Origin: Eustoma russellianum
Lineage: Eukaryota; Streptophyta; Magnoliopsida; Gentianales; Gentianaceae
Direction: 5' to 3'
DNA length: 64,000 nucleotides
Assembly: GCA_036186865.1 (NCBI GenBank)
Contig: AP025054.1
Coordinates: 5,199,053-5,263,052 of the forward strand
The position numbers were made by a program, and so were the translations under genes. Positions 22,659 through 32,710 of the stretch are shown one piece after another (position 1 is the first letter of the stretch; each line of letters starts with the position of its first letter). Below the pieces are notes generated by a model, which had not been told where the DNA came from, did not search any database, and saw nothing but the letters and a program-made list of their open reading frames with translations.

Positions 22659-22840
22659 GGGTTGGGATCTCCTCACCCCCACTTTCCTCACCCTTTTCGT
22701 GACCACGCGACACGTGGCAGCAAGAAAGGGTGGTGAAGCTAGATGAGGGTCACCTGCATCTAGCCTCACCACCTCCCTTGCTGTCACGTGTCGCGCGGTC
22801 ACGCGTCACCGCACCACTTGCGGTGAGTTGATTCAATCCC
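22659..22840. mobile_element. Foldback MULE-MITE, G-box family (clean copy)
   Basis: A 182-bp element with a perfect 9-bp duplication atgacattt (22650-22658 and 22841-22849). Arms contain gcgacacgtggcagcaag and ttgctgtcacgtgtcgcgc. Inserted opposite in sense to the 8597 and 20357 copies. Confidence 0.92.
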
Positions 22841-22849
22841 ATGACATTT

Positions 22850-23514
22850 ATATTGAAACTGCATCATCAGTCTCGCGTCAAACTTGTTTCACCGTCTTTT
22901 AAAAAGAAGGGTAAATGAGGATTGCATATTGTAGGATTTCAACTTTGCAAAGTAATTAGTTTAAAATTAATAAAGTTAGTTTTTAATACAGAAAATAATT
23001 TATCCTCACCAGGTGTGTTTCCGTTCTACTTAATCTTTTTTTAGTATTATTTTTGCTTATCATTTTCAGATTAAAAAACTACATAAGTAAAAACTTGGGT
23101 CAATTAGGGAAAAAATCTTCTAACCTTCTCAATAAAGAGAGAGATATGTGTATTTAATTGTATCTAAACTGATAATATGTAGCATGATTTTAATAAATGA
23201 GTTAGAGATAAAACAGTAGTAGGATAGATTATCTTTACCTAAACATGATCATTGCTATTTAAAGTTCATTTGCATTAATGTCTTGTCTATACCACCATAT
23301 TAATTAAATTAAATATACATATGTATAATGAAATTAGTTACTTATATATGATTATGAATATCTATTTACATATCACAATTATGATTTCTTAATTGTTTTC
23401 GGAAATCGTTACCAATAATTGTTTATGACTATCATAATATCGGAAGCTTCCTATTTGTATTTACTGAATTCCCTTACTAACACACTAGCATATCATATCC
23501 CTATTATTGTGTCA
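22850..23514. other. AT-rich intergenic DNA, nothing recognised
   Basis: No gene or bounded element was recognised. Confidence 0.5.
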
Positions 23515-23750
23515 TTTATACAGATACATATAGAGCCGGGGTTCCTCACTAACACACTAGCACAACATATATCTATTATTATTATTATGTCATCTATGCA
23601 GGTACATACAGAGCTGGGGGTCTCACTGGAAGCAGACTCTCTATCCCTTGGGATAGAGGTATTGTCTGCCTTCCAGTTACCCTTCCCAGACCCTAACGAT
23701 AGCTTTTGTTGTCGTTGGGGTATACTGGGTCCGGATGATGATGATGATGA
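23515..23750 (+). repeat. TS-like SINE F1 (well preserved)
   Basis: Reads 'aacacactagcacaacata', 'gtcatctatgcaggtacat', 'gtctcactggaagcagactc', a 'tatcccttgggata' hairpin, 'ccttcccagaccctaacgat' and 'gggtatactgggt', then a GATGAT run. It is one of the best copies for building a family consensus. Confidence 0.7.
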
Positions 23751-23880
23751 TATAGAGCCGGGTCTCACTCGAATCAAACTCTATATCTCTTGAGATAGAG
23801 GTATTGTTTGTCTGCCGCCCATCCTCTCCAGACTTTAGCGATAGCTTTTGGTGACGTTGGGATATACTAGATATGATTGA
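23751..23880 (+). repeat. Second, partial TS-like SINE F1
   Basis: A tandem partial copy begins at 'atagagccgggtctcactcg' and ends 'gacgttgggatatactaga'. It is either a second insertion or a local duplication of the preceding copy. Confidence 0.6.
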
Positions 23881-23949
23881 TTGGTTTACGAATTTTCTGT
23901 CTTTACGCTATGGGGCAATATAATGGCGAGACAGAAATGAGTTAAAGTG

Positions 23950-24164
23950 GCAAAGGTGATTGGGGCTAGAACCCCGACGTCTCGAGTTTGAGTCCGTGTG
24001 GAGACAATCCTTGTTGAAATATTACAAGGGTTGCCTCTGGACTGGCTGAGTCTCGTGTGTCCTCTCCCTTTGCAGGACTGCCGGTGGAGCACATCCCTCG
24101 ATTTATATCTCACCTGGCTAAGGAGCCTCTGGTACAGGTAGGGGAGAACCCACTCCCTCATCAA
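23950..24164 (+). repeat. SINE with perfect 17-bp target duplication
   Basis: A 215-bp insert flanked by agaaatgagttaaagtg at 23933-23949 and 24165-24181. Near the left junction is an A-box-like tggcaaaggtg, and 'cgagtttgagtccgtg' downstream resembles a B box. There is no poly(A). A long perfect duplication with no inverted termini means target-primed insertion, so a SINE is the simplest reading. It differs from F1, F2 and F3. Confidence 0.75.
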
Positions 24165-24181
24165 AGAAATGAGTTAAAGTG

Positions 24182-24479
24182 TATGCAAGGAGAACAAATA
24201 TATTGAAAATATACGCAAACTATGAGAGTTTTATCATTCCGTTAAGATCTTACTGTATATTGACGTTAGATCATATGTATGATAGTGTTACATGCATAAC
24301 ATGTGAATACTAAATTCAAAAGGATTTCGCCTTAACAACAACAAGAATCTCCCAATTTGTCATTCCTCAGATTTTCCTAATTTGCTCAATGAAGTTTAGT
24401 CTAACTATCAAACTTGAGATAATCAAGCAGAAAGTTTGGGTTCAATTATTGTAATTAACCGGCATTTCTAGTGTACTAG
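24182..24479. other. Intergenic DNA, nothing recognised
   Basis: AT-rich; no gene or bounded element seen. Confidence 0.5.
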
Positions 24480-24735
24480 GCTCATGTGTTTACGCAAAGT
24501 CTGAGGAAAGACCGGATCGCTTCACTTACGCAGCTTTATCCTATCCGGAAAAGGAGCGGATCGCTTCGTAATCTGATGTACGCAGTTTTACCCTATCTGA
24601 GGAGGGGGTGAATCGCTTCGCGACTTGATGTACGTAGTCTTACCCTACAATTTGTGCAAGAGGTTGTTTTCGCTGCTTGAATTCGTGACCTCAAAATGAT
24701 AAAACATCAACCTTTTCAGTTACTCTAAGACGCGC
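24480..24735 (-). repeat. Au-like SINE with duplicated 3' part
   Basis: On the minus strand: 'gaggtcacgaattcaagcag' (B-box region), 'acaacctcttgcacaaa' and 'gtagggtaagactacgtaca', the landmarks of the widespread plant Au SINE. The 'gtacgcag..taccctatc' to 'ggatcgcttcg' block occurs about three times in a row, so the 3' portion is duplicated. It ends some 45 bp from the copia LTR. Confidence 0.65.
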
Positions 24736-24780
24736 CTCTTACTATTATAATTGCAATAACTTTTTCATTTCCATGGTTTA

Positions 24781-25540
24781 TGTTGGAGAAATTGAAATGG
24801 GTGAATGAGAAATTAATTCTCAAAGTGGATGGAAAACGCGGTTGCATGGTTACGTTTACACAAAACGCGGTTAAGTTTGATAAGGCGTTCGGTTATGGTT
24901 TAAATCGAACGGTTGTTTAAATCTGGTTCAAACGGTATCCTTCGATATAAGATAAGATCAGTCTGGTTTGATCTAACGGTGGCAGAGAAGGCAACTTTAA
25001 TCTAACGGTCGAGATTTAAACTGTCCTAACCACCCCAACCGAATATGGTTTCCATCTGACAATCCAAATTTAAACCTGCGAATTAATCTTCAAACTAAAG
25101 GCTGAGATTAAACCTTCCTAATCTAGATAGGAGGTTTTCATCTAACGGCCTAAATCAAACTTTGGTTTTGATCCAACGGTCACGGTGCCTTGTTCTCCAA
25201 CCGACTCCCCTATATAAACAGGGCAAAGGGTGCATTCTAAACACACAATTTCTAGCATTCGTAGCATACTACTCTCATAGCATCCGAGTCTTGCATATTG
25301 TCCAAGAGAAGTCAGGACGCTCTAAAGTTCGAAGGAGTTCAAGTTCAGCAGTGCCGCTCAACTGAATAGGTACCCGTTGTATCATGGGAGACGGTTGCTC
25401 ACGCCGGTTGGGCACAGTATACCGGAGCAATACGTCTTAAGGACAGAGTCCTCGACTCGCCCCGGGTTTGGTTTATTTTATCATTTCATACGCACACACT
25501 AAACGACTGCGTCTTAGTACAGGAGTGATTGTCTCCAACA
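24781..25540 (+). repeat. 5' LTR of the copia element
   Basis: Begins tgttggagaa and ends tctccaaca. A TATA box (tatataaa) lies at 25211-25218, so transcription should start near 25240. Upstream, U3 carries six AACGG motifs at about 24908, 24931, 24975, 25004, 25144 and 25175. Confidence 0.95.
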
Positions 25541-25542
25541 AT

Positions 25543-25554
25543 CTTAAGACGTAT
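25543..25554 (+). promoter_or_regulatory. Candidate primer-binding region, self-complementary to the LTR
   Basis: The usual initiator-Met primer site is not present after the 5' LTR. Instead, two bases past the LTR, cttaagacgtat is the exact reverse complement of atacgtcttaag at 25430-25441 within the LTR. It could mark a self-primed or hairpin arrangement, or the site may match another tRNA. The complementarity is direct observation; the priming role is inference. Confidence 0.4.
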
Positions 25555-25688
25555 TTTTGTTCAATTACTTCTGTACCGTTTTTTTATTTTACGCAAACCA
25601 GTACTCATACTGATTTGCAGTCTGCTTCTACTCATTTCTTAAATATGGTTCTGTTCTGATCTGTACGTTTTGATCGAACTGAACAGGA

Positions 25689-26660
25689 ATGGAGAACGAA
25701 AGCTCGAACTCTGTTCAAGGCTTTAATGGTGCTCACTCCGTGTCTGCACCTGAAGGGGCGAACAATGTTGCTGCCGGAGCTCCGTTCAGTACGGTTCCGC
25801 TGGCACCAACTGGAGGGCCTCAGATGAATCCGGCTGCCACTGCTGCTCATGTGGAGAAGCCGGAAAAATTTGCTGGAAGCTTCTTCAGGAGGTGGCAGCA
25901 GAAGATGTTGTTCTACCTCACGGCACTGGGTTTGGCCAGAATGCTGAGCGAAGATCCACCGTGGTTGAGCCTGTGGAGGATCAACAACAGAATATGCAGA
26001 ACGCCTTGGGTGCTGAGGCCTGGGCGTATACAAATTTTTGCTGTTTAAATTTGATTCTGGGTTGCCTAGATAACACTATCTATGGCGTATTTTGTACTTA
26101 TAAAACTGCAAAAGCGTTGTGGTCAGCTTTAGATAAAAAGTATCGCACAGAAGATGCTGGCACGAAAAAGTTGATAGTTGGGAAATTTCTTGACTATAAA
26201 ATGTTAGATTCCAAAACTGTAATTTCGCAGGTTGAAGAAATACAGATGTTGGTTTCTGAAATAGAAGAGGAGGGCATGACGCTCAGTGAATCTTTCCAGG
26301 TCGCGGCTGTGATTGAGAAGCTGCCTCCTTCGTGGAGGGAGTTTAAGAGCTATCTCAAACACAAACGAAAGGAGATGAAAATGGAGGACTTGATTGTCCG
26401 TCTTCGTATTGAGGAGGACAATCGTTGTGCCAAAAGGAAGCCGTCCACATCATCTGGTCAAGCCAAGGCTCATGTTGCTGAGGCGAAAAACAGAAAGAAA
26501 AATAACACTTTGGGCGTGAACGTCAAGGGCAAAGAAATTGCAAAGAAGTTCACAGGTAAGTGTTATAATTGTGGAAAACCAGGGGATCGAAGCAGTGACT
26601 GCCGAAAGCCCAAAAAGAATCAGAATCAAAATAAAGCGAAAGCAAATCTGGTCGGCGCAA
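25689..26660 (+). pseudogene. copia gag, frameshifted
   Basis: Gag forms the virus-like particle. The ATG at 25689 opens a Ser/Ala/Pro-rich leader, then EKPEKFAGSFFRRWQQKML, the usual start of the copia gag core. The frame shifts near 25960 and continues with ALWSALDKKYRTEDAG, FLDYKML, VAAVIEKLPPSW and KHKRKEMKMEDLIVRLRIEE. The zinc knuckle at about 26561-26602 reads C-x2-C-x4-D-x4-C: the His ligand is Asp. This would be expected to weaken RNA packaging. Confidence 0.9.
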
Positions 26661-28200
26661 TGGAAGACTTGAACCTCTGCGCAGTGGTGACCGAGTGCAA
26701 TGCAGTGGGAAACCCGCGTGAATGGTGGGTGGACACAGGGGCCACTCGACATGTTTGTGCGAACAGGGCTATGTTCAGAGAATATGTACCCACGACAAAC
26801 AACGAGCAACTTTTCATGGGAAACTCCAACAGCTCAAAGATCGAAGGATCGGGCAAGGTGATCCTGAAACTGACCTCAGGAAGGGAGTTGACCCTGCAGA
26901 ATGTGCTGCATGTTCCTGACATAAGGAAAAATCTGGTTTCTGGCGCGCTGCTAGTCACTCATGGATTCAAGCTTGTTTTTGAGGCAAACAAATTTACACT
27001 TTCTAAGAATGGGGTGTATTTGGGAAAGGGGTATCTTTCTGATAACATGTTCAAGTTAAATGTTATGACAATTGTACCCAAGAAAGTTACGCCCGTTGAG
27101 GCTAATAAAATTGTTTCCTCTTCTGCTTACATGCTTGAGTCTTCTTGTTTATGGCATTTTCGTTTGGGACATGTTAATTACAAGTCAATACAACGAATGA
27201 TTAATCTTGAATTATTGCCCAAACTGGACTTTAATAATAAAGAGAAATGCCAAGTGTGTGTTGAAGCAAAATTGACAAAAGCGTCATTTCCTTCAACAGA
27301 ACGAAACACTGAATCATTGGATTTAATTCATACAGATTTGTGTGATTTAAAGTTTGTGCAAACAAGAGGAGGTAAAAAGTACTTTGTAACTTTTATCGAC
27401 GATTGCACACGATACTGTTATGTATATTTGCTAAGTAGCAAAGATGAGGCCATTAATGCTTTCAAATATTATAAAAATGAAGTTGAGAATCAACTTAGCA
27501 AACGAATTAAAGTAATTCGAAGTGATAGAGGTAGAGAGTATGACGCATCGTTTAATGAATTTTGTTTCGAACATTATGGCATTATTCATCAAACGACTGC
27601 ACCATATTCATCTCAATCGAATGGTATTGCTGAACGCAAAAACCGTACTCTAAAGGAGATGATGAATGCTATGTTGATAAGTTCGGGTTTACCTCAGAAC
27701 TTGTGGGGGAAACAATTCTCTCCGCCAACGCCATTTTAAATAGGATTCCGTCCAAGAAGACGGATAAAACCCCATATGAACTTTGGAAAGGCTATAAGCC
27801 TAGTTACAAATACTTAAAAGTGTGGGGGTGTCTGGCGAAGGTTGTTGTACCTAAACCAAGACAAGTGAGAATCGGACCTAAAACAATTGATTGCATATTC
27901 ATCGGCTATGCAACGAACAGTAGTGCATATCGTTTCTTAGTGCACAAATCGGACATTCCCGAGATACATGAAAATGTTGTCATGGAGTCGAGGAATGCAG
28001 TGTTCTTTGAAAATGTCTTTCCAAAGAAAGACAAAAATGGTGAAGAAGCTAGCACTAGTAAGCGAATGCGTGAGACGACCCCTCAAGAGACTGAGGAACC
28101 TCATCAAAGCAAACGAGCCAAAATACCGACGTCTTTTGGACCAGATTTTCTAACCTACATGGTAGAAAACGAGCCGAGATCTTTCTCTGAGACAATGACA
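26661..28200 (+). pseudogene. copia protease and integrase, frameshifted
   Basis: Protease: WWVDTGATRHVC at about 26722-26757, with the catalytic DTG (most relatives have DSG). Integrase: an HHCC zinc region (WHFRLGHVNY ... CQVCVEAK) at about 27150-27290, then the DDE core with DLIHTDLCDL, FVTFIDDCTRYCYVYLL, IRSDRGREY and SQSNGIAERKNRTLKE. The frame breaks near 27712, just after LPQNLWG, and resumes with ETILSANAILNRIP and the C-terminal LKVWGCLAKV ... DCIFIGY. All expected catalytic acids appear present. Confidence 0.9.
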
Positions 28201-29722
28201 ACTCCAGAAGCTCCTTTCTGGAAAGAAGCAGTGAATTGTGAGATAGATTCCCTTCTTCAAAATCACACTTGGGAGCTGGTAGATCTTCCTCCAGGAAGTA
28301 AACCACTCGGATGCAAGTGGATTTTCAGGAAAAAACTGAAAGAAGATGGATCTATTGACAAGTACAAGGCCAGGTTAGTAGCCAAGGGCTACAGACAGAA
28401 AGAAGGCTTTGACTTCTTTGACACCTACTCACCAGTGACTAGGATCACTTCCATAAGGTGCTAGTGGCTATTGCTGCAGTCTATGATTTAGAAATCCATC
28501 AAATGGATGTGAAGACTGTCTTTCTTAATGGTAAGTTAAAGGAAGAAATTTATATGGAACAACCCGAGGGGTTCGTCGTTCCAGGACAAGAAAGGAAAGT
28601 ATGTAGACTTGTTAAGTTGTTGTACGGACTTAAACAAGCACCTAAGCAATGGCACTTAAAGTTTGATCAGGTAATGATGTCAAACGACTTCAGAATCAAT
28701 GAGTGCGACAAGTGTGTGTACATCAAGAGCACACCGAATGCCTATGTAATAGTGTGTCTCTATGTAGAAGACATGCTTATCATGGGCAGTACTCGTGACA
28801 TCATCTTGAGTACAAAGAAGATGTTAACACGAAATTTTAATATGAAGGACATGGGGTTGCTAGTGTTATTCTAGGAATTAAAATTTCTCGAGTAGCTGAT
28901 GGTCTTGTTATGTCGCAAACTCACTATATTGAGTCTGTTCTCAGAAGGTTCAATATGTTAGAAACAAAACCGGTTAAGACCCCACTTGACTTAAGTCTAC
29001 ACTTAAGGAAAAATCGAGGCGAACCTGTAGCTCAGTTAAAATACTCTCAGGTGATCGGGAGTCTGATGTACATAACGAATTGTACAAGACCAGACTTAGC
29101 TTGTTCAGTAAACAAATTGAGCAGGTTCACCAGTAATCCAAGTGATGATCATTGGAAAGCTCTTAATAGAGTAATGAGGTATCTGAAATACACAATGAAT
29201 CTTGGATTACATTACACGAGATATCCAGTTGTATTAGAAGGATATTGCGATGCAAATTGGATATCAGACAGTAAGGACTCGAAGTCCACCAGTGGATACT
29301 TGTTCACTGTTGGTGGTGCTGCTGTGTCGTGGAAATCTACGAAACAAACGTGCATAGCTCGGTCTACTATGGAGGCTGAGTTCATAGCGCTGGATAAAGC
29401 TGGGGAAGAGGCTGAGTGGCTTCGGAATTTCCTAGAAGATATTCCGTGCTGGCCTAAACCAATCGCTCCTATTAGCATACACTATGATAGTCAGTCAGCT
29501 ATAGGACGTGCTCAAAGCAGCATTTACAATGGTAAGTCACGACACATATGTCGGAGACATAACACCATTAAACAGTTGATCTCTAATGGCGTGATTTCCA
29601 TTGATTATGTAAAATCAATGGAGAATCTTGCGGATCCGCTTACAAAAGGCTTGCCTAGAGATCAGATGTCAAGATTGACAAACGGAATGGGACTAAAGCC
29701 TATAATACAAGAATCTTTGTAA
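28201..29722 (+). pseudogene. copia reverse transcriptase and RNase H, frameshifted
   Basis: Reverse transcriptase begins with PEAPFWKEAV and GCKWIFRKKLKEDGSIDKYK. A frameshift near 28458 follows SPVTRITSIR; it continues with HQMDVKTVFLNGKL and LYGLKQAPKQW. The catalytic box at 28761-28772 encodes YVED instead of YVDD. Another frameshift lies near 28860. RNase H follows (YCDANWISD, MEAEFIALDKAGEEAEWL, YDSQSAIGRA), ending LADPLTKGLPRDQM and a stop at 29722. The YVED substitution plus frameshifts indicate loss of function. Confidence 0.9.
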
Positions 29723-30255
29723 CGGTAACCCAACCTTGCTGACTGGAGATCCCAGAATCTTGGTTCAATGGGACAACTAAGTTATGAAGATTAAGTAAGC
29801 ACTTACTCATTCTGTCACATAAAAGTGCTGTCTGCAGAGAATGTTTAGGGTAAGCTAAGGCTTTTAATGATGTCCTATATCTTGATGCGTCAAGTGGAGT
29901 ATGGCAGAATACTCTTGATAGGAATCACCTATGTAAGTGTGAAGTGGGGCCGCTTCTATGAGAAAGTCTAAGAGGCAAGATTTCTCTAAAACACTTTCTG
30001 AAACCAGGTTGTTCATGGCCAAAACGAACACAACCATGAGAACCAAAAGGGTGTTAAAGAAAATGTTGTGTGAGTATCGTTGTCTAAGTTCACAACAAAG
30101 GCTGACTGGTTCAAGACATCAAGTCACTGATTAGCCGAGTGAATCCGATGATACATCACTATGAAAGGTTCAAAGCCAGAAGCTACCTCTTCTGATGCAA
30201 TATTTTCTTGTCTGACTTCTCGAGTCTGCATAAACACTTTCAATAATTCCCATTC
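29723..30255 (+). other. 3' untranslated interior of the copia element
   Basis: No open frame of note. It lies between the end of pol and the polypurine tract. Confidence 0.7.
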
Positions 30256-30266
30256 ATGTGGGGGAT
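30256..30266 (+). promoter_or_regulatory. Polypurine tract of the copia element
   Basis: atgtgggggat lies immediately before the 3' LTR, where the plus-strand DNA primer is expected. Confidence 0.8.
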
Positions 30267-31026
30267 TGTTGGAGAAATTGAAATGGGTGAATGAGAAATT
30301 AATTCTCAAAGTGGATGGAAAACGCGGTTACACGGTTACGTTTAAACAAAACGCGGTTAAGTTTGATAAGGCGTTCGGTTATGGTTTAAATCGAACGGTT
30401 GTTTAAATCTGATTCAAACGGTATCCTTCGATATAAGATAAGATCAATCTGGTTTGATCTAACGGTGGTAGGGAAGGCAGCTTTAATCTAACGGCCGAGA
30501 TTTAAACTGTCCTAACCGCCCCAACCGAATATGGTTTCCATCTGACGCTCCAAATTTAAACCTGCGAATTAATCTTCAATCTAAAGGTTGAGATTAAACC
30601 TTCCTAATCTAGATAGGAGGTTTTCATCTAACGGCCTAAATCAAACTTTGGTTTTGATCCAACAGTCACGGTGCCTTGTTCTCCAACCGACTCTCCTATA
30701 TAAACAGGGCAAAGGATGCATTCTAAACACATAATTTCTAGCATTCGTAGCATACTACTCTCATAGCATCCGAGTCTTGCATATTATCCAAGAGAAGTCA
30801 GGACGCTCTAAAGTTCGAAGGAGTTCAAGTTCAGCAGTGCCGCTCAACTGAACAGGTACCCGTTGTATCCTGGGAGACGGTTGCTCACACCGGTTGGGCA
30901 CAGTATACCAGAGCAATACGTCTTAAGGACAGAGTCCTCGACTCGCCCTGGGTTTGGTTTATTTTATCATTTCATACGCACACACTAAACGACTGCGTCT
31001 TAGTACAGGAGTGATTGTCTCCAACA
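30267..31026 (+). repeat. 3' LTR of the copia element
   Basis: Exactly the same length as the 5' LTR (760 bp), with the same TATA box and the self-complementary atacgtcttaag. Confidence 0.95.
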
Positions 31027-31359
31027 GTTTATTCTTCTCTTTCACATTGTAATATTCTCCACCAAAAAAGCTTGACAAAGAAGGGAGAGAAAAGGAGAAA
31101 ACAAGGCGTCAATTGAAAAAGATAGTGTGAGAGAGAAAACAGATAAGTCAAATATATTGTCTTGGATTTCCGAACGTTGGTATATAGGATTATAGGTACA
31201 CGCCTTCTTGATAAAATCCTCCCCTATTTTGTAAAGAAATATTTTCGCAATCGAAAATTCTTTTTTCTTCTTCATCACTATAATTTATAATGTTACAAAT
31301 CAAGAATAATGCCTTAATTGTAGCTAATCTATCTAATTACAAAATTGCGGTCAAATGTG

Positions 31360-31560
31360 CAAGTGCGGTCGACAGCTCAGCTCAGCCGGACATCTGACTA
31401 AGCGCAACCTAGGTCAGCTTAGCTCATACCAGACCAGACCAGACCAGAACAGTTCAGACCAGCCCTGGTCATGGTCAGCTGCCTGGTCATCTAATTCAGC
31501 TCGACAGCTCAGTCTAGTCTTAGTCATGGTCAGCTCGGCAGCTCAGCTTAACATATTTTC
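31360..31560. repeat. CAGCTC / GACCAG low-complexity tract
   Basis: About 200 bp made of recurring cagctcagct, agaccagaccagac and catggtcagct units, with no fixed period. It falls into no element recognised here. Short ORFs across it are artefacts of the repeat. Confidence 0.7.
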
Positions 31561-31734
31561 CTCTCAATATCTCTTATAAAAAAATATATAAAGTAACACA
31601 CTTGAAAGTGTACTGTATATTAACTTATATAAATAAACATTGAGGTGTGTGTAATTATTTTTTTTAATTGAGAAAACGTACTAGAAAAGATAAATATGAG
31701 AGAGGATCTCATCTCGCACGCTCACAGTGTACCC

Positions 31735-32075
31735 CATAGCGGTCCCAATGCATAGTCAAGTTGTTACTCGGGTTGGGAATTGACACAAAGAGGTCATGTG
31801 TTCGAATCCAGGGACGCGCACAGTGTGGGTGTTCCTCTGCTGCTAGGCCAAAGACCTGGTTTGTGGGGGACATCTTGTGTGGATAACTGCGTAATATCTC
31901 ACCTTCCTCTGCTGCTAGGCCAAAGGCCTGGTTTGTGGTGGACATCTTGTGTGGACAACTGCGTAATATCTCACCTAATCTAAAAAGCCGCTGGACTCCT
32001 AATTTACATTCTCTACACATCTCCTTAAAGATGGGACAGTGAGGCCTTTGGATTGGGGTTCAACTTTTTGTCACA
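31735..32075 (+). repeat. F3 SINE with internal 72-bp tandem duplication
   Basis: A-box region 'gcatagtcaagttgttactc', B-box region 'catgtgttcgaatccaggga', then 'cgcgcacagtgtgggtg'. The block beginning ttcctctgctgctaggcca occurs twice in tandem (31832-31903 and 31904-31975). A single-copy version of this block is found in the other F3 members. Confidence 0.7.
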
Positions 32076-32449
32076 AAGTCTACCCATAGCGACCACAAAA
32101 AGAAAAGTTCCAACAGCCCTTCAAAGTCGTACCATGGTACTTGCTACATGCGGACCCATCTGTGAAATGTCAACTATGCCCTTGACGATGTGGTTCAATT
32201 ACTAATATCACGAAGTTTTATAACTATAATATAAAGCATAAATTTTCTTTTTCTTTTTGTAACAGGAGAGATCAATGCCAACAACTCAAAAGACAAACAA
32301 CGCGTGACCATGTGAGGAGAATGTTTTGACTTCAAACTAGAAGCATGAGGGCAAATTTTAATTTAGTCGTTGATATTTGATCATTTACTGATCATGTTAG
32401 TAGTTAGTCATTCGTTAATAAAAATAACTTATATCAAATAATGTTCCCA
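32076..32449. other. Intergenic DNA, nothing recognised
   Basis: AT-rich; no gene or bounded element seen. Confidence 0.5.
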
Positions 32450-32710
32450 GGACATAGTCCAATTGATACTCGAATTGAAATTTGCTCCAAGAGGTCAAGA
32501 GTTCGATTTCATAGACACGCACAGTGTGCGTGTTCCACTGCTGCTATGCCAAAGGCCTAGTTTGTTGGGTGCACCTTGTGTGGATAACTGTGTAAGTCCT
32601 CACCCAACTTAGGAAGTCATTGGATTTCTAATTTGCATCCTCCATAATGCTCTTTGGGGCTAGGACGGTGGGAACCCTCAGGACCAGAGAATGACATTTT
32701 GCTCCAAGAA
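32450..32710 (+). repeat. tRNA-derived SINE, family F3
   Basis: Contains 'catagtccaattgatactcg', 'aggtcaagagttcgatttc' (B box), 'acacgcacagtgtgcgtg' and 'aatgctctttggggctagga'. One of the more complete F3 members. Confidence 0.68.

Larger units (their letters stand above)
24781..31026 (+). mobile_element. Complete Ty1/copia LTR retrotransposon
   Basis: Two 760-bp LTRs (24781-25540, 30267-31026) enclose a 4.7-kb interior with gag, protease, integrase, reverse transcriptase and RNase H in copia order (integrase before RT). The 5-bp target duplication is gttta (24776-24780, 31027-31031). By eye the LTRs differ at about 24 of 760 positions, mostly transitions, with no indels. The insertion is therefore fairly young. 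Several frameshifts break the polyprotein, so this copy is not autonomous as assembled. Confidence 0.96.

Noticed and set aside
26450..26958. Minus-strand frames within the copia region
   Set aside because: They are shadows of gag-protease; the plus strand carries the knuckle and DTG motif.
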